Assembly (NCBI RefSeq): GCF_900142605.1
Contig: NZ_FRBL01000001.1
Coordinates: 930,001-994,000, forward strand
Direction: 5' to 3'
Length of the DNA stretch: 64,000 bases
Source of the DNA: Chitinophaga jiangningensis
GTDB taxonomy: Bacteria; Bacteroidota; Bacteroidia; Chitinophagales; Chitinophagaceae
The notes under the pieces were generated by a model, which saw nothing but the letters and a program-made list of their open reading frames with translations, was not told where the DNA came from and did not search any database. Positions 7,732 to 15,286 of this stretch are shown in pieces; the first letter of the stretch is position 1, and the number at the start of each line of letters is the position of its first letter. Both the position numbers and the translations under genes were made by a program.

Positions 7732-9453
7732 TCACCATTTAGGATAAATTATTTTCCACCGGAACAATAATTCTAATTGCATTTTGGGTTTGATGGGGTC
7801 TGCCAGGGGTTCGATACGCTGAAAATATACTGGTATGGTGGTTCTGATGGCAGCCTGCCATTTGGTATGGTCATAGTATATTTCTGCGGTGGCGTTGCCC
7901 TGGAAGCGTCCGATGGCATTCCAGATTTCCGTTTTATCACCGAAGAACTGAGCCAGGCGGAAGGTGTCGACAGCCAGGTTGTACTGATAGGTGCGTTGTT
8001 TACCAGCGAGGCGGCCATAGTAAGCCTGTGCACCTATTCCGGCGAACCAGTTACCTTTTACGCGATGGCTGTAGGACAGGGTGGCGCTGTAGCCGTAGGT
8101 TTGCACGAGGCTAATAAAGATGGTATTAGTACCACTGCCAATGTACGGGACGGTATCGTACCATTTATTATTAAATGCTTGTGTAGCTATGGCGTTAAGG
8201 TCGAGACTGAGTGCTGCATTGGGCCAGGTACGTTCCGCACGGATGCCGGGGATCAATATTTTATACAGTTGGCTGTTGCCGGTGGGGCCTTTATACCAGC
8301 TTTCACTTCCGTTAACTGGCAGCTGGGCTGACCATTGCGGCATAAGTTGCCAGTATCCTTTGGGGCCTGGCCCCATGAGACATGGATTTGCGTACCTGTC
8401 GGTAACAGCGGGAGGCGCTTTCAGTGTTGGTATAGCGTTGCGGCTACTGTTAAGTACCGGTAATGACTGCAGCAGCATTGGAGTGGAGGTTGACAGGTGC
8501 TGGTTATCCACCTCAGTGGTTGACGGGAGGACAATCTGTGGTGTGCTGTATTTGGTTACACGGGCAACATCGGTGCTTGTACCTGCCGTTTTATTTTCTG
8601 CGGCAACCGGGGTATCAGCAGTCGGTGGTTTGTAATTACCGGCATGCGTGTTTTGATCATCCTCTGCAGGAGCTCCTGTGTTAATGGTAGCCGGATTGGT
8701 ACGGCGGATGGTATGATCTGTATTGCTGACACCATGCCTGGATTTGTTGGTAATGTTGTGGTGCGATCCAGACTTCTCCACCTCGGAATTATGTGCACTC
8801 ATGCCATTGGAAGCTGGCACTGCTGCCTTGGCTGCCGTTACTGCATTTGCTCCATTTGGCAACAAATTTTCGCCGGTCACTTTATTCACCTCTGCCTGGC
8901 TGGCGCCTGCACCTGCACTTGCTGCATCGTTGCTACTTGCTGGTGTGGGCCTGCCACCGGTTTCCTCATGCGCTGCGGCTTTTGGGTCAATGGTGCCGAA
9001 GGCTATGCTGTCGTCTGTTGCATGTTCAGCCGGCAAGCTGTTACGCTTATTACCGGAACCTGCATTGCTTCCGATATCCACGGCGCCGGTGGTTGCCTTG
9101 CCGGAGGTAACATTATGTTCAGTGCCAGCCGTTGTACTTTGGTGTTCATGTTTATTATAGGTCATCACACGCCAGGTGATAACCGTTATTATGATTGCCG
9201 TCAATACCAGGATACCGGCGCTGCTTATGATCCGGGATAATCCTGGCAGGGCGTTACCAGTTTTATACTCCATGGTTGCAGATTCTATTGGGCCTGTGTT
9301 TTGGTTGAAAGCATTTTCCGGTGTACCCGGTTGCAGGGGCATAGCTTCATTGAGGCGCTCTTCCATTTTCATCCAGCTGTCGCCGACAGGAGGAATGGGA
9401 ATGGGTGGAGTGCCTTCGTTGGGCAGGCCCTTATGCAGATTGCTTTCGTTCAC
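7732..9453 (-). CDS. Anti-sigma-like single-pass membrane protein with beta-rich C-terminal domain
   Basis: A 573-residue protein starting at a GTG ten bases after the sigma factor stop. The N-terminal 70 residues are cytoplasmic-like and contain the segment VGDSWMKMEERLNEAMPL, followed by one transmembrane helix at about 75-97. A long Ser/Thr/Ala/Asn-rich low-complexity linker runs from about 100 to 330. The C-terminal 200 residues have alternating aromatic strands (for example YSATLSYSHRVKGNWFAGIG) like an outer-membrane beta-barrel or porin-type domain. Position directly downstream of an ECF sigma gene suggests anti-sigma or sigma-linked function, but no zinc anti-sigma motif or FecR domain is visible. 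The function is therefore inferred from context. Confidence 0.65.
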   Translation of the reverse strand: MNESNLHKGLPNEGTPPIPIPPVGDSWMKMEERLNEAMPLQPGTPENAFNQNTGPIESATMEYKTGNALPGLSRIISSAGILVLTAIIITVITWRVMTYNKHEHQSTTAGTEHNVTSGKATTGAVDIGSNAGSGNKRNSLPAEHATDDSIAFGTIDPKAAAHEETGGRPTPASSNDAASAGAGASQAEVNKVTGENLLPNGANAVTAAKAAVPASNGMSAHNSEVEKSGSHHNITNKSRHGVSNTDHTIRRTNPATINTGAPAEDDQNTHAGNYKPPTADTPVAAENKTAGTSTDVARVTKYSTPQIVLPSTTEVDNQHLSTSTPMLLQSLPVLNSSRNAIPTLKAPPAVTDRYANPCLMGPGPKGYWQLMPQWSAQLPVNGSESWYKGPTGNSQLYKILIPGIRAERTWPNAALSLDLNAIATQAFNNKWYDTVPYIGSGTNTIFISLVQTYGYSATLSYSHRVKGNWFAGIGAQAYYGRLAGKQRTYQYNLAVDTFRLAQFFGDKTEIWNAIGRFQGNATAEIYYDHTKWQAAIRTTIPVYFQRIEPLADPIKPKMQLELLFRWKIIYPKW

Positions 9454-9463
9454 AGGCGGTACA

Positions 9464-9994
9464 TTATTTAAGGTAGTGTTGTTCCAATATTGGCTTTAGT
9501 TTACTGCGTGTTTCGCTGAGGTGCCATTTTACTGTTCCCGGACTTTGCTGCAGTTTATCACTGATATCTCTGATAGAAAATCCTTCCAGGTAAAAAAGGG
9601 AGCAGACGGCCCTGGTAGTTGGGGGAAGATTATCCAGCAGTTTATAAATATCTTCCCAGGCCAGCTTACTCAGGATATTATTCTGCGTAGAGCCAACGTC
9701 TTCCTCCAACTCCTGGCTTTCCGGCCATTTTCGAAGCCTTATACGATCTAATGCAGTATTTCTGACCACTGTATAAGCCCAGTTAAAAAAAGCGCCTTTT
9801 TCGGCATCGTATTTACTCAACTGCGTAAACACCTGCAACATGCCATCATTCAATACTTCCACTGCTTCTTCCGGATTATTGAAGAACTTTCTGCACAATA
9901 GGAATAGCGCCGGATAAAATTTCCGGTATAGTCGTTCCTGACTAAGCCTGTTGTTGGCCAAACAATCCCGTACTAATTGCTGAATCTCTTCCAA
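9464..9994 (-). CDS. ECF RNA polymerase sigma factor
   Basis: A 176-residue sigma-70 family protein with only regions 2 and 4. Region 2 (about 20-90) includes FFNNPEEAVEVLNDGMLQVF and the DNA-melting segment AFFNWAYTVVRNTALDRIR. Region 4 (about 118-172) includes LPPTTRAVCSLFYLEGFS, then IRDISDKLQQSPGTVKWHLS, the -35-binding helix-turn-helix. It directs core polymerase to a specific promoter set, probably envelope-related. It is translated just before the membrane anti-sigma-like gene (10-base gap), so the two form an operon. A proline-rich lipoprotein gene upstream on the same strand may be a target. Confidence 0.92.
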   Translation of the reverse strand: MEEIQQLVRDCLANNRLSQERLYRKFYPALFLLCRKFFNNPEEAVEVLNDGMLQVFTQLSKYDAEKGAFFNWAYTVVRNTALDRIRLRKWPESQELEEDVGSTQNNILSKLAWEDIYKLLDNLPPTTRAVCSLFYLEGFSIRDISDKLQQSPGTVKWHLSETRSKLKPILEQHYLK

Positions 9995-10182
9995 AGGGCT
10001 AATCCTGATTACAGTACCAGTTAAGAATATGAATTAAGGTCATTATTATCAACAGCAATAGTTGCCTTAATGCAGGGTTAAATAGCAACTCCCCTGTTAT
10101 GTTTTAAGTTGCAGCATACAGTAGTGTAAATATACTATGCCTGCGCGGTTAAACTAACATGGCCGGCTACACGACAACTTGA

Positions 10183-10548
10183 TTACTTACGGGAAGCAAT
10201 TGAACTATCCGTAGGGTGCCAGGGAGTATCAACCGGATGCCGGGGTGAATCTACCGGTGGATGCCGGGGCGAATCCACAGGAGGGTGCCATGGTGAATCT
10301 ACAGGGGGATAGATAACAGTATCGCCAGGAATATGCACATTTGAATCCTTGGGCGGCAGGATAATAGTATCATGCGGATGTCCGTTCGTATCGCCAGGAT
10401 GACCGGTTGTATCACGGGGAATGCCAGCCGAATCTTTTGCCTTAGCTAAAGTATTCACAGTCAACGACTGCAATGTTGCCTGATCCTTTCTGCAACCAAT
10501 AATAACGGCAAGTAACATGGTCAAACATAGTAGCGGTATATATCTCAT
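10183..10548 (-). CDS. Small proline/aspartate/histidine-rich repeat lipoprotein
   Basis: A 121-residue predicted lipoprotein. A signal peptide ends in the lipobox VIIGC with the acylated Cys at 19. The mature part is almost entirely Pro, Asp, His, Thr and Ser, with an eight-residue repeat PPVDSPxH/R-H running from about residue 81 to 111. Such a sequence should be extended and surface- or periplasm-exposed, a spacer or a metal-binding tether. No family is recognised. The codons of the repeat are also near-identical, so it is probably a recently expanded minisatellite. It stands alone 188 bases upstream of the sigma gene on the same strand. Confidence 0.6.
   Translation of the reverse strand: MRYIPLLCLTMLLAVIIGCRKDQATLQSLTVNTLAKAKDSAGIPRDTTGHPGDTNGHPHDTIILPPKDSNVHIPGDTVIYPPVDSPWHPPVDSPRHPPVDSPRHPVDTPWHPTDSSIASRK
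10204..10308 (-). repeat. Coding minisatellite of 24-27 bp units
   Basis: Near-identical units encoding PPVDSPWH, PPVDSPRH, PPVDSPRH and PVDTPWH are repeated four times inside the small lipoprotein gene. The unit length is a multiple of three, so copy number can change without frameshift. Confidence 0.75.
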
Positions 10549-10734
10549 ACAAAATGGTTTATATTGAAGTAAACGGGTGCGGGGAAATGAAAGGTTGGGT
10601 AAGTAATAAACTTTTTATCAGTAGATAAGATGGAGGCATTGCACTTATAGTTGTAAAGCCTCCACTTAGGAAACAGAAATTGCCGGCGGCCATTTTTCGT
10701 TACCATGGGTAAACAAGGCTTTGTACTTTCACAT

Positions 10735-10853
10735 TACTACTACTTCTAACCGATTAAAGCAATCCGAATACAACCATTTGCAAGATCTGACGTAGCACTC
10801 GAGTTATCTTGTTGGCCCCATATTGCGGAGACGTTTTTGGTCTCCGCTTTTTT
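10735..10853 (+). ncRNA. Candidate small RNA ending in an orphan terminator
   Basis: No gene precedes the strong intrinsic terminator at 10825-10853. Upstream, TTTGTACTTTCAC near 10721-10733 resembles the Bacteroidota -7 box (TAnnTTTG, last base C). Between them CAAGAT (10781-10786) pairs with ATCTTG (10806-10811), giving a second hairpin before the terminator. This makes a stand-alone transcript of about 110-120 bases plausible. No known RNA family was recognised. The rest of the 10549-10978 gap shows only the SDR promoter region. Confidence 0.4.
10825..10853 (+). terminator. Orphan intrinsic terminator
   Basis: The perfect stem GCGGAGAC / GTCTCCGC with a seven-base loop is followed by T6 on the + strand. 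The nearest upstream + strand protein gene is several kilobases away, so it probably ends a small RNA. Confidence 0.8.
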
Positions 10854-10978
10854 ATCCGGTACTTCCCTGCTAACAAAAATGTACGCAACTCACAATCGAC
10901 TGTAACACATACTCACACTACGTTTGGGCAATACTTTTGCAATACGGTATTATCTGTATTACAAAAATTTAATGCATC

Positions 10979-11731
10979 ATGGATTTATATCTTCAACACA
11001 AAACAGCAGTAGTTACAGGTGCCAGTCAGGGCCTGGGTCGCAGTATCGTTAAAACGCTCGCCGCAGAAGGCGTTAAAGTACTGGCTACTGCCAGGAATGA
11101 AGCGTTGCTGTTGTCATTACAGTCTGAAATCAAAGCGGAAGGCGGAGTTGTACCTGAAATACTGGTACAGGATTTCACAGCACCTGGTGGCCCGGCGGCG
11201 ATTGCCGCTGCTGCACTCCAGGCATTGGGTCATGTGGACATACTGATTAATAACGCCGGCGCTAGTCGCCCGCTGGGCCCAATCGCCCCGGAAGAAGAAT
11301 GGGAAGCTGCCTTTACGCTCGACTTCCACCATCACCGGCAGTTAACCCAGGCATTGTTGCCGCAATTCATGGAACGCAAACAGGGAGCCATCCTCAATTT
11401 AATCAGTACCTATGAGCTGCGCAGCATCAATGGATCGGCGGTGGCAAAAGCTGCTATTGCATCCTGGTCAAAAGCGCTGGCGGGAGAACTGGCTTCACAG
11501 GGTATCCGCGTCAATTGTCTGCAGCCTGGCATCATCGACTCGGCCCAGATCAGGCGGATTTTCCCTGGTGATGAAAGGAAGAAATTTGCAGAAAGAGAAA
11601 TACCGATGGGTGATTTTGGTGAACCTGAGGACATAGCGAACATGGCTACCTTTCTGGTATCACCGAGAGCGAAGTATGTAACTGGTACAGTGGCGGTAGT
11701 GGATGGAGGAATGCGGAGGTATGCGTTTTAA
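10979..11731 (+). CDS. SDR-family oxidoreductase with altered active site
   Basis: A 250-residue short-chain dehydrogenase/reductase. The cofactor-binding loop TGASQGLG (about 14-21), NNAG near residue 90 and the C-terminal GTVAVVDGGM are family hallmarks. The active site is unusual: in place of the YxxxK box it reads SAVAK, so the catalytic Tyr position is Ser, and the spacing from the catalytic Ser (NLIST) is about three residues short. It may have lost oxidoreductase activity, or use a different proton donor. It is a single gene; a bidirectional terminator separates it from the tRNA genes downstream. Confidence 0.82.
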   Translation: MDLYLQHKTAVVTGASQGLGRSIVKTLAAEGVKVLATARNEALLLSLQSEIKAEGGVVPEILVQDFTAPGGPAAIAAAALQALGHVDILINNAGASRPLGPIAPEEEWEAAFTLDFHHHRQLTQALLPQFMERKQGAILNLISTYELRSINGSAVAKAAIASWSKALAGELASQGIRVNCLQPGIIDSAQIRRIFPGDERKKFAEREIPMGDFGEPEDIANMATFLVSPRAKYVTGTVAVVDGGMRRYAF

Positions 11732-11798
11732 ACGCTTTTTCATAAAGATCAAAGTGACCGGGTCATCTGCATGAATCAGGTGTACAGCAAAACAACAA

Positions 11799-11834
11799 TA
11801 AAAAAGCCTTACAGTTTGTACTGTAAGGCTTTTA
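11799..11834. terminator. Bidirectional terminator between SDR gene and tRNAs
   Basis: The stem AAAAGCCTTACAG / CTGTAAGGCTTTT with a six-base loop is flanked by A-rich and T-rich sides. It ends the SDR transcript on + and the tRNA-Ser/tRNA-Pro transcript on -. Confidence 0.88.
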
Positions 11835-11844
11835 GCGTTCTAAG

Positions 11845-11918
11845 TCGGGGTGGCAGGATTCGAACCTACGACCTCCACATCCCAAATGTGGCGCGATACC
11901 GGGCTACGCTACACCCCG
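11845..11918 (-). tRNA. tRNA-Pro(UGG), copy 2
   Basis: Identical over all 74 bases to the copy at 7469-7542, with the same anticodon TGG in loop TTTGGGA and no encoded CCA. It lies 23 bases downstream of tRNA-Ser on the same strand, so the two are probably co-transcribed. Confidence 0.96.
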
Positions 11919-11941
11919 AAAAAAATCCCGACCTGGATTTG

Positions 11942-12030
11942 CGGTGAGGGAGGGATTCGAACCCTCGGTACAGTTTAACCCGTACGACGGTTTAGCAAAC
12001 CGTTCCTTTCGGCCACTCAGGCACCTCACC
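11942..12030 (-). tRNA. tRNA-Ser(GCU)
   Basis: An 89-base class II tRNA on the - strand. Acceptor arms GGTGAGG / CCTCACC carry discriminator G, the anticodon loop TTGCTAA gives anticodon GCT, and a long variable arm is present. The T arm reads GAGGGTTCGAATCCCTC. CCA is not encoded. It is transcribed first in a two-tRNA unit with tRNA-Pro. Confidence 0.96.
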
Positions 12031-12377
12031 GTTTACCTTCTATTAGCGCCTTTCGCGTTAGTTCCTTGAAGGGGTTGCAAAAATAGGAATTATTTTAAAT
12101 TCACAAAAAACATTTACAGTTTTTTCAAACTTTTTTTTGAAAAATAATTGAAGGAGATGGTACAAAAACTGCAAAACCATTTACTGTATTACATTTCAGC
12201 ACCTCCATCGCAGACATACCTACACGAAAAAAAATTTCAAATATTGGGTTAACAGGTGCAAAAGCGAGTTAAAAATAGCAAGGTTACTCCTGGCGGGCAG
12301 TTAGTTCTCTCCCTAAAAAAGACAGCAGTATATATTTGAAAAAAGGTGCGATTATAAAAAACATAGTTGGGAATTAG

Positions 12378-12430
12378 AATGACACCTTCGGTGTCATTGG
12401 GTTGGTTCCGCGCTTCGCGCGGTTGGCTAC
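12378..12430 (-). repeat. Dispersed about 54-bp double-hairpin repeat, copy A
   Basis: Two adjacent palindromes (AATGACACC-TTC-GGTGTCATT and CCGCGC-TTC-GCGCGG) about 9 bases apart. The whole element, reverse-complemented, matches 40998-41051 with roughly 80 percent identity, including the spacer edges. Neither copy is coding. It resembles a REP-type element; no nearby transposase is seen. Confidence 0.75.
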
Positions 12431-12462
12431 CGCCGGTGACTTAAAAGAGGATATAGCGGTTG

Positions 12463-12720
12463 TTGAGTCTACAGGATGGTAGTTCCAGGCAGCACGAAAG
12501 TGCAAGGAATTTGATGCCGCTTATGGAGGTTGCTAAACCTACAAGATGGCTATTACCCGGCAGTACGAAAGTGCTAGGAATTTAATGCAGCTTATGAAGG
12601 AGGTTAAACCTGCAAGGCGGCTATTACCCGCAGCACGAAAATGCAATTGTTACTGCCGATGAATTAAATGTGATTATGGAGATTATTAACAAGGCGCCTG
12701 TTGCCCGGCACGAAAGCAGG
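12463..12720 (+). repeat. Degenerate tandem repeat, four units of 70-75 bp
   Basis: The marker CACGAAA recurs at 12493, 12564 (TACGAAA), 12634 and 12709. Around it conserved text such as GGCTATTACCCG, AGGAATTT and CTTATGGAGG recurs with indels. In unit 1 the core GCAC-GAAA-GTGC is a 4-bp stem with a GAAA tetraloop. No reading frame spans the units. The rest of the 12031-12798 gap is A/T-rich and has nothing else I can name. Confidence 0.7.
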
Positions 12721-12737
12721 ATAGCTACTACCTGTAT

Positions 12738-12775
12738 AAAAAGAGACATGCCCCCGTTTAAAACGGGGGCATGTC
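12738..12775 (-). terminator. dnaA terminator
   Basis: A near-perfect 15-bp palindrome (GACATGCCCCCGTTT arm, single-base centre) lies 24 bases after the dnaA stop and is followed on the - strand by CTCTTTTTATAC. Confidence 0.9.
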
Positions 12776-12798
12776 ACAAATAGGTTACAGGGGGTAAA

Positions 12799-14232
12799 TT
12801 ACATTGCTGCCAATTGCACTTTCTGCTGTAGCTCAATAACGCTGTCGCGGAAGTTATTGTCAGTATCCATTAAGTCTTTTACTGTTTGGCAGGAGTGAAT
12901 AACCGTAGTATGATCACGACCGCCAAAATGTTCACCGATTGTTTTCAGGGAGTTTTTCGTAAATGATTTAGCCAGGTACATGGTAATCTGGCGTGCCTGC
13001 ACGATTTCACGTTTACGTGTTTTTTGCAGGAGCTTATCATATGGTACATCAAAATACTCACATACCATCTTTTGAATACTCTCGATGGTAATTTCTTTTG
13101 AGGATGTTTTTACAAAAGATTTCAACACGCGCTTGGCCAGCTCCAGGTCAATCTCCTTACGGTTGAGTGAAGATTGTGCCAGCAGCGAGATCAGCGCTCC
13201 TTCCAGTTCACGAACGTTGGTTTGTATATTATACGCCACATACTTCACTACTTCTTTCGGCATTTCCAGCCCGTCGTTGCGCATTTTCATTTCCAGGATT
13301 TCCATTCTTGTTTCGAAGTCCGGAATCTGGATATCAGCGCTGAGGCCCCAGCGGAAACGACTGAGCAAACGCTCCTGCACACCGTCCAGGTCTTTAGGTG
13401 CCTTATCAGAAGTAAGGATCAGCTGCTTACCGGATTGATGCAGGTGGTTGAAGATAGCAAAGAACGCATCCTGTGTTTTCTCTGCACGGGCAAAGAACTG
13501 GATATCATCCACGATCAGTACATCTATTAACTGATAGAAGTGAATGAAGTCATTTATGATATTATTCTTAGAGTGATCGATGAACTGATTGATAAACTTC
13601 TCGGCACTTACGTACAGCACGGCTTTATTGGGATGAATTCTCTTCACCTCATTACCGATGGCTTGTGCCAGATGTGTTTTACCTAACCCCACACCACCGT
13701 AAATAACGAGTGGGTTGAAGGAAGTTCCTCCCGGTTTTTCCGCAACTGTTTTACCGGCGCGGCGAGCCACGCGGTTACAGTCTCCTTCTATATAGGTATC
13801 GAACGTATAGTTGGGATTCAGCTGCGAATCAATCTGTACACGTTTAATGCCGGGGATCACGAACGGGTTTTTGACCGGGTTCTGGATCGTTAATGGAAAA
13901 TCAACTTCATTGTCTTTCTGGGGCTTTGTAAACTGCGTAGGCATGTTTACAGTTCTAGGGTTCTGGTGTGGCGTACCGTTCTCTACTACAATGCGGTATT
14001 CCAACCGGGCTTCTTTACCTAATTCTCTCTTGATGGTTTTTCCTAACAATCCCACATAATGCTCCTCTAGGTACTCGTAAAAGAATTGGCTGGGGACCTG
14101 GATGGTTAAAACATTGTTTTCAAGTTTAATCGGTTTAATTGGCTCAAACCATGTCTTAAAAGGCTGCCACTCAACAATATCCCTAATTATATTAAGACAC
14201 CTTTCCCAAACTTGGTCGCAAGTTTTATTCAT
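12799..14232 (-). CDS. dnaA: Chromosomal replication initiator protein DnaA
   Basis: A 477-residue DnaA with all four domains. Domain I is at 1-80 (MNKTCDQVWERCLNIIRDIV, then TWFEPIKPI), and a short variable linker runs to about 130. The AAA+ ATPase holds Walker A GGVGLGKTHLAQAIGNEV and Walker B VLIVDDIQFF. The C-terminal DNA-binding domain has the signature SLKTIGEHFGGRDHTTVIHS. It binds DnaA boxes to open oriC. As in many Bacteroidota it is not beside dnaN or recF. The 573 bases upstream are A/T-rich with only degenerate box-like words, so oriC cannot be claimed here. A strong terminator follows. Confidence 0.98.
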   Translation of the reverse strand: MNKTCDQVWERCLNIIRDIVEWQPFKTWFEPIKPIKLENNVLTIQVPSQFFYEYLEEHYVGLLGKTIKRELGKEARLEYRIVVENGTPHQNPRTVNMPTQFTKPQKDNEVDFPLTIQNPVKNPFVIPGIKRVQIDSQLNPNYTFDTYIEGDCNRVARRAGKTVAEKPGGTSFNPLVIYGGVGLGKTHLAQAIGNEVKRIHPNKAVLYVSAEKFINQFIDHSKNNIINDFIHFYQLIDVLIVDDIQFFARAEKTQDAFFAIFNHLHQSGKQLILTSDKAPKDLDGVQERLLSRFRWGLSADIQIPDFETRMEILEMKMRNDGLEMPKEVVKYVAYNIQTNVRELEGALISLLAQSSLNRKEIDLELAKRVLKSFVKTSSKEITIESIQKMVCEYFDVPYDKLLQKTRKREIVQARQITMYLAKSFTKNSLKTIGEHFGGRDHTTVIHSCQTVKDLMDTDNNFRDSVIELQQKVQLAAM

Positions 14233-14746
14233 TGAGATAAAAAAAATTAGTTTGTTTCTTAATTTAATGAAAGCAATTCACGTCTAATTAAGGATGTTCT
14301 CGAATTCGCTATTCCTCAACGCAGGATGTCGAAAAATGTTCAGACAGGACGACGAATATCTGTAGAAAATGTTGAAAAAAAAAATTTATCTACCCTTGTT
14401 TATATTATCCTGAATACAGTGTGAAAACACCTTGTTCCTGCCCGCTGCTATTGCTTTACAGCATTGACATTCCTCACTTTTTTTGTATTACAAACCAGCT
14501 TGATTTGCAACCTCTTTCCGGAAGCATTGACTCATTTCTCATAAATAGTATCGCATTCATGATAAAATACTATCGTAGATTTTTTCTCCTTATTTTTTTT
14601 CAGAGATCATTTCTGTAGATATTCACAATTTTTCCGACGAGGGTGCAAAACTATGTTAGTATCTCCATTAAAAAAAATGTGTTTGGGGCTAGTTTATAAG
14701 GAACTAATTTTTTATATACCCGCGCGCTTGTAATCAATAAAAATTA
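14233..14746. other. A/T-rich intergenic region between dnaA and the DUF3127 gene
   Basis: About 510 noncoding bases with many A and T runs (for example near 14376 and 14580). I looked for the DnaA box TTATCCACA on both strands and saw only loose variants such as TTATCTACC near 14389 and TGTAGATAT near 14615, not an ordered cluster. It must carry the dnaA promoter and may carry origin elements, but the sequence does not prove it. Confidence 0.35.
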
Positions 14747-14778
14747 TTTGCACGCACTTTCACGAATACCTATCTTTG
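14747..14778 (+). promoter_or_regulatory. Bacteroidota-type promoter of the DUF3127 gene
   Basis: TTTG at 14747-14750, a 20-base spacer, then TATCTTTG at 14771-14778 is an exact fit to the TTTG/TAnnTTTG promoter recognised by the Bacteroidota housekeeping sigma factor. It lies 27 bases upstream of the ATG at 14806. Confidence 0.75.
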
Positions 14779-14805
14779 GACCTTCTGAATTTAAAATATT
14801 TTTCT

Positions 14806-15192
14806 ATGAGTTTTGAAATTACCGGAAAGCTGGTCGTGAAGTATAATACAGTTCAACGTAGCGAAACTTTTAAAACAAGAGAGTTCGTTATAGAGAAATC
14901 CGATGATATCAACGGTCGCGTTATCAATAACTACATTAAGTTCCAGGCTGTACAAGACCGCACTGGTATTGTTGACCGGTTCAACGAAGGTGAAAACGTT
15001 AAAGTTTATTTCAATATCAAAGGTACCCGTTGGGAAAAAGATGGCAAAGTAAACTATATCACCAACCTCGATGCATGGCGTATGGAGTCCGTTATGGCTG
15101 CCCCTGCTCCGGGAGCTGATCCAATGCCTAACTACAACACTCCGCAAATGCCAGCTGGTGGCGGAGATAGCAGCGACGATCTGCCGTTCTAA
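14806..15192 (+). CDS. DUF3127 protein with SSB-like acidic C-terminal tip
   Basis: A 128-residue protein that I recognise as DUF3127, a small beta-rich (probably OB-like) family common in Bacteroidota. The core (residues 1-100) has alternating strands such as MSFEITGKLVVKYNTV and NVKVYFNIKGTRW. A Pro/Ala/Met-rich linker (about 102-120) leads to the last residues SSDDLPF. This tail copies the conserved acidic tip of single-stranded DNA-binding proteins (DDIPF type), which docks replication and repair partners. The ATG at 14806 is used because the promoter ends just before it; an upstream in-frame start is not domain-like. It is a single gene divergent from dnaA. A role in DNA metabolism is inference. 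Confidence 0.8.
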   Translation: MSFEITGKLVVKYNTVQRSETFKTREFVIEKSDDINGRVINNYIKFQAVQDRTGIVDRFNEGENVKVYFNIKGTRWEKDGKVNYITNLDAWRMESVMAAPAPGADPMPNYNTPQMPAGGGDSSDDLPF

Positions 15193-15286
15193 TTTTTGTA
15201 TTCAACATACCTATACGGATTTGCAGCGTATATCAGGCAGCCCCTGAACACTGCAAATCCGTATTTCTTTAGGATAACTACCTAAC

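Noticed and set aside
7543..11844. Genomic island between the tRNA-Pro copies
   Set aside because: No integrase, no att-like partial repeats beyond the tRNA itself and no visible shift in base composition, so it is kept only as a low-interest finding.
12463..12720. CRISPR array
   Set aside because: Units are 70-75 bp, degenerate and only four in number, with no constant repeat alternating with unique spacers and no cas genes.
14233..14746. oriC upstream of dnaA
   Set aside because: Although A/T-rich, no ordered cluster of TTATCCACA-type boxes was found on either strand, and in this phylum the origin need not lie beside dnaA.
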